DNA of 64,000 bases from Planctomycetaceae bacterium (GTDB lineage: Bacteria > Planctomycetota > Planctomycetia > Planctomycetales > Planctomycetaceae): NCBI GenBank assembly GCA_021732975.1, contig JAKFWC010000021.1, positions 303,738-367,737 of the forward strand, read 5' to 3'. The notes below the pieces were generated by a model. That model did no database searches. It saw nothing but the letters and a program-made list of their open reading frames with translations, and was not told the DNA's origin. Below, one piece after another: positions 16,529 through 24,188 of the stretch. The position numbers and the translations under genes were made by a program. Position 1 is the first letter of the stretch; each line of letters opens with the position of its first letter.

Positions 16529-16966
16529 TGAGTGATGACGGATGAGTGATGATGGAACGGTCGAATGCGGCATTTGCGGATGCGATGAAAATCCGACCGA
16601 GAGCTTACGCTTTGCGATTCATTCGGCTGCATTCAGCACTGCCGCGGAATTCTGTGGGTCGCGTCTTGGCGGATCAGATTCTCCGGTCGGGAACATTGGT
16701 GGGAGCGCAGTTCCGAGAGAGCATTCGTTCCCGATCTCGCGCGGAGTTTATCAGCAAGACCGAGTCAGCGCTTCAGGAGCTTGAGGAAACCCGTTACTGG
16801 ATAGAATTGATCGTCGATGCCAAGTTGCAGACATCGAATCGACTTGCAAGCCTGCTGAAAGAATCGGACGAACTGCTGGCAATCCTTACGGCAACGGTCA
16901 AGACAGCCAAGATCAACCGGCGTTCAAGAGAGTCTTAATCATCACTCATCACTCATCACTCATCGA
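16522..16966. mobile_element. Inverted-repeat-bounded cassette carrying a four-helix-bundle gene
   Basis: The left arm (about 16525-16554) and the right arm (about 16936-16966) are inverted copies built from ATGAGTGATG units. The right arm read on the minus strand is GATGAGTGATG repeated with one extra unit. Between them lies only the four-helix-bundle gene. The cassette splits lutA from lutB, genes that normally abut. The left arm overlaps the lutA stop and supplies the cassette gene's start; the right arm starts at its stop. No transposase is present. Mobility is inferred from the structure and from the shared word GAAGTGATGAGTGATG at 50228. Confidence 0.55.
16552..16938 (+). CDS. Four-helix bundle protein (23S rRNA intervening-sequence / Avd-like family)
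   Basis: A 128-residue all-helical protein. Family motifs are MKIRPRAYALRFIRLHSALP, ADQILRSGTLVGAQFRESIRSRS, RAEFISKTESALQELEETRYWIELI and the C-terminal SLLKESDELLAILTATVKTAK. The family includes proteins encoded in 23S rRNA intervening sequences and the Avd accessory protein of diversity-generating retroelements. Members are small basic pentamers that bind nucleic acid. The start is uncertain: ATG at 16549 or 16552 lies in the flanking repeat without a Shine-Dalgarno site, and an internal ATG at 16585 begins the conserved part. No reverse transcriptase, rRNA or variable repeat is near. Confidence 0.87.
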   Translation: MERSNAAFADAMKIRPRAYALRFIRLHSALPRNSVGRVLADQILRSGTLVGAQFRESIRSRSRAEFISKTESALQELEETRYWIELIVDAKLQTSNRLASLLKESDELLAILTATVKTAKINRRSRES

Positions 16967-16973
16967 TTCCTCC

Positions 16974-18353
16974 GTGGCTGTCCGAAAACATCCCGAAAAC
17001 GCCGCAGTCTTTGTGGCGGATAATGACCGCGCGCACTGGCACGATCAGGCGTTGTGGTTCGTGCGTTCCAAACGCGACAAGATCGCCGCAACATTACCCG
17101 AGTGGGAAGAACTCCGGCAGCGCGCTTCGGAAATCAAGTTACACACGCTTTCGCGACTGGCGGATTTGCTGGAAGAGTTCGAGCGGAATGCGACGAAACT
17201 CGGGGCAAAAGTTTATTGGGCGCGGACGCCCGCCGAGCACAACGAAATCGTGCTGAGCATCATTCAACAGCACAAGGCGACGAAGGTCGTCAAAAGCAAA
17301 TCGATGCTCACCGAAGAATGTCACCTCAATCCGTTCCTCGAACGCAACGGCATCACCGTTACCGATACCGATCTCGGCGAATGGATTGTCCAACTGCTGG
17401 AAGAACCGCCGTCGCACATCGTGATGCCCGCGATTCACATCAAGCGGGAAGAAGTCGGTGACCTGTTTCACAAGCACCTCGGCACCGACGCTGGGGCGAC
17501 CGATCCGCCGTACCTCGTCAACGCGGCTCGCAAGAAACTGCGCGAACAATTCCTCGGCGCGGAGATCGGCCTCACCGGTGTAAACTTCGCCATCGCCGAG
17601 ACTGGGGGATTTGTCGTCTGTACCAACGAAGGGAACGCGGATCTCGGTGTATCGCTGCCGAAGGTCCATATCGCCTGCATGGGGATCGAAAAAATGATCC
17701 CGAGATTCAAAGACCTCGGCGTCTTCCTGCGGCTGCTGGCCCGCTCCGCGACTGGGCAACCGATCACAACTTATTCCTCGCACTTCCACGGCCCCATGCC
17801 CGGCGGCGAACTGCACATCATCCTTGTGGACAACGGCCGCAGCGACATTCTCGGCAGCGAAGAGTTCCGAAGGTCGCTCCACTGCATCCGCTGCGGCGCG
17901 TGCATGAACACGTGCCCGGTCTACCGGCGCAGCGGCGGCCACAGTTACCAGACCACCGTGCCGGGACCGATCGGTTCCATTCTCGCTCCGTCGCGCGACG
18001 CGAAAACCTACAGCACGCTCCCGTATGCATGCAGCCTATGCGGTTCCTGCAGCGATGTCTGCCCGGTGAAGATCGATCTGCACACGCAGTTGCTGTCGTG
18101 GCGGAAAGAGATCGCACACCGCAAGTTGCTGCCGTGGTCGAAACGAATGAGCATGACTCTCGCCGGAATGATGTTCCAGCGCACATGGCTCTTCACGATG
18201 ATCGGCCGCTGGGGCCGCTGGCTGCTGCCAAAACTCCCACGGTTCATGGTCTACAACCGCTTCAACGATTGGGGCAAACAACGCGAACTCCCGCCGATGC
18301 CGAAGCAGAGTTTTCGGGAAATGTATGCGCTGAGGAACAAGGAGCGATCATGA
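16974..18353 (+). CDS. lutB: Lactate utilisation protein B (LutB/YkgF), iron-sulfur subunit
   Basis: A 459-residue subunit of the LutABC complex. The N-terminal DUF162-type domain (about 60-300) contains GLTGVNFAIAETGGFVVCTNEGN. The C-terminal ferredoxin region has two [4Fe-4S] motifs: CIRCGACMNTCPVY (about 304-317) and CSLCGSCSDVCPVKI (about 351-365), then a helical tail. The GTG start at 16974 lies eight bases after the repeat arm. The stop overlaps the ATG of the antitoxin gene (ATGA). Confidence 0.93.
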   Translation: MAVRKHPENAAVFVADNDRAHWHDQALWFVRSKRDKIAATLPEWEELRQRASEIKLHTLSRLADLLEEFERNATKLGAKVYWARTPAEHNEIVLSIIQQHKATKVVKSKSMLTEECHLNPFLERNGITVTDTDLGEWIVQLLEEPPSHIVMPAIHIKREEVGDLFHKHLGTDAGATDPPYLVNAARKKLREQFLGAEIGLTGVNFAIAETGGFVVCTNEGNADLGVSLPKVHIACMGIEKMIPRFKDLGVFLRLLARSATGQPITTYSSHFHGPMPGGELHIILVDNGRSDILGSEEFRRSLHCIRCGACMNTCPVYRRSGGHSYQTTVPGPIGSILAPSRDAKTYSTLPYACSLCGSCSDVCPVKIDLHTQLLSWRKEIAHRKLLPWSKRMSMTLAGMMFQRTWLFTMIGRWGRWLLPKLPRFMVYNRFNDWGKQRELPPMPKQSFREMYALRNKERS

Positions 18354-18610
18354 CTACGTTGACTAAACTCCGTGGCGTGGTCCACGGTCGAATCATCGAA
18401 CTCCATGAAGACATCAATCTGCCGGAAGGCACAGAGATTACAGTCGATATCGCCGTTCCCAATGTTGCCGAGAATGTTGCTGTACTGCCTCCCGAACTGG
18501 AAGCCGTTTGTGGCGCGCTGGCCGACTTGGGAGACGAAGTGGACGAGTTCAATCGCTGGTATCGCGAAGCACGGCAAGCCGATACCTGTCGCGAGATTGA
18601 TCCTGAATGA
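18350..18610 (+). CDS. Putative antitoxin of a VapBC-type module
   Basis: An 86-residue protein. The N-terminus, TKLRGVVHGRIIELHEDINLPEGTEITVDI, resembles the short beta-strand antitoxin domain found beside PIN toxins (an AF2212/DUF104-like 'KGRVRNGVIELPEGVSLPEGTEV' pattern). The C-terminal half is acidic and helical, as expected for a toxin-wrapping tail. It starts in the lutB stop (ATGA) and its own stop overlaps the toxin start (ATGA), so all three are translationally coupled. Family membership is inferred from pattern and context. Confidence 0.75.
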   Translation: MTTLTKLRGVVHGRIIELHEDINLPEGTEITVDIAVPNVAENVAVLPPELEAVCGALADLGDEVDEFNRWYREARQADTCREIDPE

Positions 18611-19011
18611 CATATCTCCTCGATTCTAACGTTTGTTCCGAGTTCATTCGCGGCAACCCCATCGTTTCCCCTCGTTTTCGCGTTCATTTTCCGCAGATCG
18701 CGATCTCTGCTGTCTCGGTTGCTGAACTTTTCGTGTGGGGGTTTCGGGCGAAGTCGTCGGCGCGTTGGCTGCCTTTGATCCGGTCATTTCTGATACGGAT
18801 CCCTGTGATCGATGTTGACTCTTCGATTGCTGAGAAAATTGGACTCTTGCGTGCCCAGTCGTTGGATCAAGGCCGTCCACTACCGCTGCCTGATCTCATG
18901 ATTGCTGCGACAGCTCTGATGGAACAGGCCACTCTCGTGACTCACAACATCCGAGACTTCAGTGCAATTCCAGGTTTGCAACTGCAAGATTGGCAACAAC
19001 CGTCTCCGTAA
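18607..19011 (+). CDS. vapC: VapC-type PIN-domain toxin
   Basis: A 134-residue PIN-domain ribonuclease. The acidic active-site set is complete: D6 in YLLDSN, E40 in VSVAEL, D96 in PLPDLMIAATA, and D117 in HNIRDF. VapC enzymes cleave tRNA or rRNA when free of antitoxin. LPLPDLMIAATALMEQATLVTHNIRDFSAIPGL is the canonical C-terminal region. It is coupled to the antitoxin by a four-base overlap. Its place between lutB and lutC is unusual. Confidence 0.92.
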   Translation: MTYLLDSNVCSEFIRGNPIVSPRFRVHFPQIAISAVSVAELFVWGFRAKSSARWLPLIRSFLIRIPVIDVDSSIAEKIGLLRAQSLDQGRPLPLPDLMIAATALMEQATLVTHNIRDFSAIPGLQLQDWQQPSP

Positions 19012-19028
19012 TTAATTGGTGGAAATCC

Positions 19029-19616
19029 ATGTCCCGTGAAACGATCCTCCGTTCGATCCGTCAGCATCTGCCGCAGTCTTCGCCGTTGCCGGAACTCGCC
19101 GGGCCGTGGATTCGGTATCCCGATCCGATCGCACAATTTGCGAGCGTGTTGGAAATGATCGGCGGGACGTGCATTCGGGTGCGGACCGTGGGCGATATTC
19201 CGTCACAATTGGAACGGATTCCCGCTTACGCTTCAGCAACGAAAACGTTGTCACTCATTCAGGAAATCGGTCCGACGAATGTAGCAATGGGGGCCATCGC
19301 CGATCCACATCAACTGGATGATATCGACTTCGCGATTCTGCCGGGGCAATTCGCGGTGGCGGAAAATGCGGCGGTGTGGGTGACCGACATCGGCGTGAAG
19401 CACCGCGTGATCTATTTTCTCTGCCAGCACCTCGCACTGGTGGTGTCCGCGGATCAGATCGTCAACAACCTTGCTGAAGCGTACGAACGGATTGAATTCC
19501 GTGACCCGCACTTCGGAGCTTTCATCGCGGGGCCTTCCAAGACCGCGGACATCGAGCAGTCGCTGGTGATCGGTGCCCACGGTCCACGGTCGATGACGGT
19601 ATTCCTCGTAGGATGA
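19029..19616 (+). CDS. lutC: Lactate utilisation protein C (LutC/YkgG)
   Basis: A 195-residue DUF162-domain protein, the third subunit of LutABC. Recognised by MSRETILRSIRQHLP at the start, the LPGQFAVAENAAVWVTD motif, then LALVVSADQIVNNLAEAYERI, and the terminal GPSKTADIEQSLVIGAHGPRSMTVFLV. The start ATG 19029 has GGTGG upstream. It follows the PIN toxin by 17 bases, so read-through from the operon promoter must cross both inserted modules unless an internal promoter exists. Confidence 0.93.
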   Translation: MSRETILRSIRQHLPQSSPLPELAGPWIRYPDPIAQFASVLEMIGGTCIRVRTVGDIPSQLERIPAYASATKTLSLIQEIGPTNVAMGAIADPHQLDDIDFAILPGQFAVAENAAVWVTDIGVKHRVIYFLCQHLALVVSADQIVNNLAEAYERIEFRDPHFGAFIAGPSKTADIEQSLVIGAHGPRSMTVFLVG

Positions 19617-19626
19617 TCGCTCCATC

Positions 19627-19702
19627 AGAGCCGCGACCGTGTGGGAGTGTGTTCATCAGTGGACACATTGTGAAAGGAACACGCTCTCTTACGGTCGCGG
19701 CT
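19627..19702. repeat. Palindromic element, AGAGCCGCGACCGT family, copy A
   Basis: The left arm CAGAGCCGCGACCGTG and right arm ACGGTCGCGGCTC flank about 48 bases. Related elements are at 43548-43622 (full) and 63814-63839 (one arm). It lies between convergent lutC and an ExbD-like gene. The right arm encodes the last residues and stop of the latter. Confidence 0.8.
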
Positions 19703-20255
19703 CCAATGGGCTCGTCGTTTTCGGGCGATGCGGCGGGGTGAATTTGATCCGCTCGACGAACCGGACCAGTTCTTTCGTTTGCGGATCGATGCGCCCACTG
19801 CACGCGGCGACAGCGCGGATCACGTACTCGTATCGCAACTCGTAGTCCGAGTCGATTTCCACCTCCACCGCTTGCGGCAGCGGATTGCCTGTGCGAGTGA
19901 GCAATCGCAGAATCTCGGCATTCAGCCGTTCAAATGCTGCGGCATCACCACCGAGGGAATACTGTCCGACGGTGATCTCTGTCAGCGCTCCATTCGCATC
20001 GGAACGCAAGCCGACACGAATTTCCGCCAGCCGATTGTTTGCCGATCCTGCCTGTGTGAGCGCGGGCAGATGCCGTTGGAAATCGCCTTCGGTTGCGGTC
20101 GATTGCAGGGATCCCAACGCGAGCACCGTCAGCAACAAAACGACGCCGATCCACGATGCCAGCGGGAACGGAATCCGTGACGAGACGGACTGTCGGAGCT
20201 GAAACCGCAAGTGGGGTTCGCGTCGTAACCCGCGCGGATCTTCCATCGACATCAT
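19689..20255 (-). CDS. ExbD/TolR-like membrane-anchored periplasmic protein (second copy)
   Basis: A 188-residue protein with a short basic N-terminus, one membrane helix (SWIGVVLLLTVLALGSL, about 35-52) and a periplasmic domain with ExbD-like strand-helix order. Similarity is weak, and the call rests mainly on its place after ExbB and the first ExbD-like gene. There is no Asp in the membrane helix. Translation is coupled: ATG 20255 overlaps the upstream stop by four bases. The last codons (EPRP and stop) lie in the repeat arm. Confidence 0.6.
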   Translation of the reverse strand: MMSMEDPRGLRREPHLRFQLRQSVSSRIPFPLASWIGVVLLLTVLALGSLQSTATEGDFQRHLPALTQAGSANNRLAEIRVGLRSDANGALTEITVGQYSLGGDAAAFERLNAEILRLLTRTGNPLPQAVEVEIDSDYELRYEYVIRAVAACSGRIDPQTKELVRFVERIKFTPPHRPKTTSPLEPRP

Positions 20256-20734
20256 GGTGCGTCCTCCGTGTCTTTCAGCGAGAACCGCTGGAAGCCGGCG
20301 TCCTGGCAATTCTTCACGAGTTGCTGAACCGCTCCCGCCGGGATGTCGGCATCGGCCCGAATCAATACCGTGATCTCTTCCAATGCCACGGGAGTCTGGC
20401 CACGTTCGAGACGCTGCCGCACGCGTTCCAACTCCGGGGCGATGCGATCCAGCGATACTTCTTTCTCATCGATTATCACCAGCGGAATGTCACCGCCGCG
20501 CGGATTCGCAGCCGTGGAAGGAAATGCGATCGACAAGAGCAACTCCCGCCGATTGTCCGCGGCAGGCAGCCGCGCAATCGCCTCTTTGGGCAGCTTCACC
20601 CGTTCCGTCGCGCGACCATTGCGGGCCTGTACCGATGCCACCAGGCACAACAAGACGATGGTTGCCACCGAAGCGACAACGTACTGCGGAATCATGTCCG
20701 TTTCACCGGAATCCGTCGGCCCCCGCAGTTTCAT
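20252..20734 (-). CDS. ExbD/TolR-like protein (first copy)
   Basis: A 160-residue protein: a short N-terminus, a DMIPQYVV segment leading into one membrane helix (about 17-36), and a periplasmic domain with ELLLSIAF, PLVIIDEKEVSLDRIAPELERVRQ and ITVLIRADADIPAGAVQQLVKNCQDAGFQRF. The last part closely follows the canonical ExbD pattern (V.I.AD......V..V.......G). The family's essential membrane Asp (P+3 in TPLIDVV) is replaced by Val. It lies downstream of an ExbB-like gene. Start at 20734 chosen by the conserved N-terminus. Confidence 0.78.
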   Translation of the reverse strand: MKLRGPTDSGETDMIPQYVVASVATIVLLCLVASVQARNGRATERVKLPKEAIARLPAADNRRELLLSIAFPSTAANPRGGDIPLVIIDEKEVSLDRIAPELERVRQRLERGQTPVALEEITVLIRADADIPAGAVQQLVKNCQDAGFQRFSLKDTEDAP

Positions 20735-20772
20735 TGCGCCCTCCGCATCAATCCGAAACCAAGTGGTTTTGT

Positions 20773-20796
20773 ATGCCACTGGCTCGGCCAGTGTCT
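20773..20796. repeat. Half copy of the CACTGGCTCTGCCAGTG repeat
   Basis: TGCCACTGGCTCGGCCAGTGTC matches one arm of the element at 8235-8304. It sits in the gap between the exbB-like and exbD-like genes. Confidence 0.6.
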
Positions 20797-20835
20797 TCTG
20801 TCTCGATGAGAAACCGTCAGCCAACTCGAAAAGAC

Positions 20836-20870
20836 ACTAGCTGCCCTCGTGGTACACGAGGGCAGCTAGT
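20836..20870. repeat. Perfect 16-bp hairpin with GTA loop
   Basis: ACTAGCTGCCCTCGTG, loop GTA, then the exact complement of the arm. The TAG stop of the exbB-like gene lies in one arm. With no T-run it is more likely a repeat element or an mRNA 3'-end or processing hairpin than an intrinsic terminator. It would sit between exbB and exbD in the mRNA and could set their ratio. Confidence 0.75.
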
Positions 20871-21771
20871 TTTCTGGTGTGGCAGTAACGGTCGTTGTCG
20901 TAGGTGACCAGCGTGTGACCGGTGCCGTCGTTGCTGTCGTCGTGATCCGGTTCATTCCCTGAAAACGACGCAGGAGTTGCTCACCGATGTGACCCGCTTC
21001 CATCACGAATTTGGCGAGACGGTTGCGGAACAGCGAATGGCTGATGACCGCGGGAATCGCCACCGCCAAGCCTTGCAGCGTGGTGAAGAGGGCCATCGCG
21101 ATTCCATCACCGAGTTCGTACGGTCGCACGGTGAGACTCGCCGCGGACGCCACCTGATGGTAGGTCAGCGCCATGCCATACACCGTACCCAGCAAGCCGA
21201 TCATCGGAGCGACCGACGCAATCAGCCCGAGATAACCGATCGAATGTTCCATCGCGAGGGCTTCTTCGTCGCCCGCTTCCTGCATCCCCTGCAGCACGTC
21301 GTCGTACCCGCCATTGATACGGGCCATCCCGCCGGCGAGCACGCGGCCGATGAACGAATCGTTGGTTTTCGCCGCCTCATAAGCCGCCTGGTAATTCTTC
21401 TCGTTGAGCAGCCGCTCGAAGTGCTCGAGGAACGGGTCAGGCAGATAATTTTCGCGACGAAGTTCCAGCATGTCGATGAAGATCAGGAAGACCATCACCA
21501 GCCCGATGAGCAGAATCAGGAAGCCGAAGATTCCCGAGGTCCGCACCATCCGGGAGAAGAACGATTCTTCAATCCGGGGCATCACCGCGGGGTCGGTCGC
21601 CGGAGTGTTCGGATCGACCGCGGGGTTCTGGGGCGCGGCGGCGTTGCCCGGTGCCGCTTCTTCCAGCAAATCACGCTGGAAAGCCCAGAGCGCGGAAGAC
21701 ATCACGGCACTGGTTGTCGCCAATGCGAACACGCAGCAGCACAGCCGCATCCACCGAGGGAAGGCGTTCAT
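20866..21771 (-). CDS. exbB: ExbB/TolQ/MotA-family proton-channel protein
   Basis: A 301-residue protein. A signal-like first hydrophobic segment (CCCVFALATTSAVMSSALWAF) and a Pro/Ala-rich linker precede a membrane helix at about 85-105 (GIFGFLILLIGLVMVFLIFIDML). The cytoplasmic loop is followed by the two-helix MotA/TolQ/ExbB core: SIGYLGLIASVAPMIGLLGTVYGMALTYHQVA and GDGIAMALFTTLQGLAVAIPAVISHSLF. The tail is Thr-rich. Planctomycete ExbB proteins often have such a leader. With two ExbD-like proteins it would form an energy-transducing inner-membrane complex. The start 21771 is supported by AAGGAT upstream. Confidence 0.9.
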   Translation of the reverse strand: MNAFPRWMRLCCCVFALATTSAVMSSALWAFQRDLLEEAAPGNAAAPQNPAVDPNTPATDPAVMPRIEESFFSRMVRTSGIFGFLILLIGLVMVFLIFIDMLELRRENYLPDPFLEHFERLLNEKNYQAAYEAAKTNDSFIGRVLAGGMARINGGYDDVLQGMQEAGDEEALAMEHSIGYLGLIASVAPMIGLLGTVYGMALTYHQVASAASLTVRPYELGDGIAMALFTTLQGLAVAIPAVISHSLFRNRLAKFVMEAGHIGEQLLRRFQGMNRITTTATTAPVTRWSPTTTTVTATPEN

Positions 21772-21962
21772 GAACGATCCATCCTTTGCGCGAGGCCCGT
21801 GGGATGTCCGGGCCTGAAATCCTGCGATCCGTCGCCAGTGGAGGACCAAAGCAGAACGCGATGATCCGCCGGCGCATACACGGGAAGGCTCCCGTCGGGG
21901 ACCATTGTAAACACCCGCAATCCAGGATGCCAGACGAGACAGGGCGCTTCCGGCGAACTCTG

Positions 21963-22508
21963 TCAATTCGGCGAACTGCGGGGGATTCTTTCGTCGCTGG
22001 CGTCATTCAATTCAGAAAACCGCTTCCCACCGAGCGCTCGCAATGTTGCGGCCATTTCGACCCACTTGGATTGTTCCGCACAATCGAGTTGGGTTCGCCC
22101 GGGACCGGAATCGACCGTGTCGTTGACATCAACTCCACTAGCAATGAGTAGTTCGACCGCCTGCGGTTGTTGCCAGGTGACGGCATATCCGAAAGCGTTT
22201 TCCGAGGATTCATTCACGGCGTGGAGATCCACCCCGAATTCCAGCAACAGTCGCATCGTGTTCAAATCGCCCTGTGCGGCAGCATCCATTAACAGCGTGT
22301 TACCACACTCGCCCATTCGACAATCCGGCGAAACCCCTCTTTCCAACAGCCAGCGCAACATTGACGCATGATATTCCCAAGCTCGACGCAAAAGATAAGC
22401 CGAATTCGACGTTCTTAGCTCAGGATGTCGACGCAGCAATCTCTTCAAACGCTTGCGGTTCCCACGTTCAACCAGGCTGCAGGCTTTGTAATCACGGCGT
22501 TTTCCCAT
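21963..22508 (-). CDS. Ankyrin-repeat protein
   Basis: A 181-residue soluble protein with four ankyrin-type units: NRKRLKRLLRRHPELRTSNSAYLLRRAW, HASMLRWLLERGVSPDCRMGECGNTLLMDAAAQ, DLNTMRLLLEFGVDLHAVNESSENAFGYAVTWQ and QPQAVELLIASGVDVNDTVDSGPGRTQLDCA. Ankyrin repeats mediate protein binding; the partner is unknown. There is no signal peptide. It is upstream of the ExbB-like gene but about 190 bases away, so co-transcription is uncertain. Confidence 0.85.
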   Translation of the reverse strand: MGKRRDYKACSLVERGNRKRLKRLLRRHPELRTSNSAYLLRRAWEYHASMLRWLLERGVSPDCRMGECGNTLLMDAAAQGDLNTMRLLLEFGVDLHAVNESSENAFGYAVTWQQPQAVELLIASGVDVNDTVDSGPGRTQLDCAEQSKWVEMAATLRALGGKRFSELNDASDERIPRSSPN

Positions 22509-22522
22509 AGCACTCTCATGAG

Positions 22523-22555
22523 AAGAGACCCACGGATAAGAATCCGTGGGCTTCC
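22523..22555. repeat. 33-base hairpin, CCCACGGAT family, copy B
   Basis: Identical over 33 bases to 12313-12345, including GAAG/CTTC ends and the AAGA loop. It lies between two minus-strand genes, downstream of the ceramidase gene. Confidence 0.85.
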
Positions 22556-22564
22556 GGGGATGAT

Positions 22565-23935
22565 TTATTTCGATGGCTTTGTTGTCTTCAACAACCCGTG
22601 AATCTGGCTCATTAACCGTTCTTCCACATCCTCCGCAAATGGGCCGGGGAAGGATGTGTAGGTCATCGCGCCGCCGGCTTCGTAGCCGCCTTCTTTGAGG
22701 ACGCGCTGGCTGGGGACGTAGCCGAAGACATCGTTGGAGTAACCGGCAACCCAGACGTTTTCGCCGGGGAGTTCCCGTTTGAGTCGCAGGGAATAATCGG
22801 CGACGACTTCGCCGGACATCGCGATTAACGTCAGGTCGGAACCGAAGCGGATGACCTGCGTGATGGCGGGGTATTCCAGCGGGATTTTGCCGTCCTGGTC
22901 GAGTTGTTTCAGCAATCGTTTCGCGTGACTGGCTTCAAAACGGTTCTTCGATTCGGTCTGCTTCTGCAGTTCCTCGCGCGATGCCGGCGGGGCGAATTGC
23001 AGCACGGCGACATCGATGGCCCGCGATAACGGACCCGTCAGGACTTTCGGCGTCGGTAGCAACGCGGTTTCCACAGCGTTGGCAAGGGCGCGTCCGTGCT
23101 GCTGGCATTGTTCGAGTTGGCCGCGGGGATACGGGTTCTGATCGCCGCCGCAGCCGAGGACGAACAACGCGACTGCGCCGGGATGCGCGTCTTCCAACGC
23201 CTGTTGCGCAAACCCGGCGTAGTCGCCACAAAACTGCTGGAAACCGAGGGTGGTGTTATGGCAGGCGTAGCCGAAGAGAATCGCATGCAGCGTCTTGCCG
23301 TCCGGGGAATCGACTCGCAGCACGGGGACATCGTGATCCACCGGGCCGTCGGGATACGGGCTGTTCTGATATCCCATCGGCGTCGGCAACCGGCGGTTCA
23401 TCGCGAAGCCGCAGCGGGCATGACTGTAACTCACCCGCGCCGGCTCCAACCGCTTCCGACAACTGGCGATCATGTCGACAATCGCGTGTTCCAGCTTCGC
23501 CGTGTAATCTTGTGCCTGCGCGGTGCGGTCGGATTCGATGCCCGATTCTTCGTACTTCGCGACCCGCAACTCCGGTCCGCAGTGAGTGTGGGATGCATTG
23601 ATGAACAACGCTTCGGGCTTCAGTTGAAACTTGTCCGCGACCTGTTTTTCGAGGCGTTCCCGTAACGACCGGGGCACGCCGATGAGGTCCAGTGTGATGA
23701 TCGCCTGCTGTTGCCCTAGAGCATCTTCCAGCACGAGGGCCTTGGCGTAGAGATCGAGTGCCACCCCTTCCGACGGCTTCGTGCGCGACGCATACCCTGC
23801 CATGAACATCGGCTCGGTTGGTGTGATTTTCGCCTTCGCCGCCGCCGCTTTCCATAACGGTTTGACATCGTCGGCAGCCGATACGAAAGATGCCAGGCAG
23901 CCCAGAACCGTCAACGCCATCAGTACCGATCGCAT
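22565..23935 (-). CDS. Neutral/alkaline ceramidase-type secreted hydrolase
   Basis: A 456-residue exported protein: signal peptide (1-20, ending VSA), then a neutral/alkaline non-lysosomal ceramidase-like N-terminal domain. Features are AAAAKAKITPTEPMFMAGYASR, INASHTHCGPE (zinc His residues), the FGYACHNTTLG motif and FVLGCGGDQNPYPRG. It is shorter than classic neutral ceramidases (about 650 residues) because the C-terminal immunoglobulin-like domain is absent, as in many planctomycete paralogs. Its true substrate may be another amide. No sphingolipid gene is adjacent. Confidence 0.87.
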   Translation of the reverse strand: MRSVLMALTVLGCLASFVSAADDVKPLWKAAAAKAKITPTEPMFMAGYASRTKPSEGVALDLYAKALVLEDALGQQQAIITLDLIGVPRSLRERLEKQVADKFQLKPEALFINASHTHCGPELRVAKYEESGIESDRTAQAQDYTAKLEHAIVDMIASCRKRLEPARVSYSHARCGFAMNRRLPTPMGYQNSPYPDGPVDHDVPVLRVDSPDGKTLHAILFGYACHNTTLGFQQFCGDYAGFAQQALEDAHPGAVALFVLGCGGDQNPYPRGQLEQCQQHGRALANAVETALLPTPKVLTGPLSRAIDVAVLQFAPPASREELQKQTESKNRFEASHAKRLLKQLDQDGKIPLEYPAITQVIRFGSDLTLIAMSGEVVADYSLRLKRELPGENVWVAGYSNDVFGYVPSQRVLKEGGYEAGGAMTYTSFPGPFAEDVEERLMSQIHGLLKTTKPSK

Positions 23936-24048
23936 GGAACACTCCCGTCAGAGAAAATAACCTGGCAGCGACCATCGAGAACGCATCAATGCTCGTGTAT
24001 AACCATGACGGGCGGGAACAGGAACTGCAAGCAGGAGATCATGACAAC

Positions 24049-24172
24049 TCGTTCCCATGCTCCGCGTGGGAACGGACGGTCGCGACGCTCTGCGTCGCTG
24101 GTGACGTGATAAAAATCAAGACGACGCGGAGCGTCTCGGCCAGGCATTCCCACGCAGAGCGTGGGAACGAGA
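24049..24172. repeat. Compound palindrome built from GTTCCCACGC / GACGC words
   Basis: Outer arms CTCGTTCCCATGCTCCGCGTGGGAAC and ATTCCCACGCAGAGCGTGGGAACGAG enclose a second nested pair around GCGACGCTCTGCGTCGC and GACGACGCGGAGCGTCTC. A partial relative is at 47146-47198. This copy lies between divergent genes (ceramidase and D-aminoacylase), where the 23936-24188 gap holds nothing else recognisable. Confidence 0.7.
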
Positions 24173-24188
24173 TTCAGCGGGAGAGATT

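Noticed and set aside
16552..16938. Avd of a diversity-generating retroelement
   Set aside because: No reverse transcriptase, template repeat or variable repeat is found near; only the four-helix-bundle fold is shared.
16525..16966. ATGAGTGATG repeats as a CRISPR array or phase-variable tract
   Set aside because: Units are adjacent without spacers of constant length, occur as two inverted blocks, and no cas gene is present.
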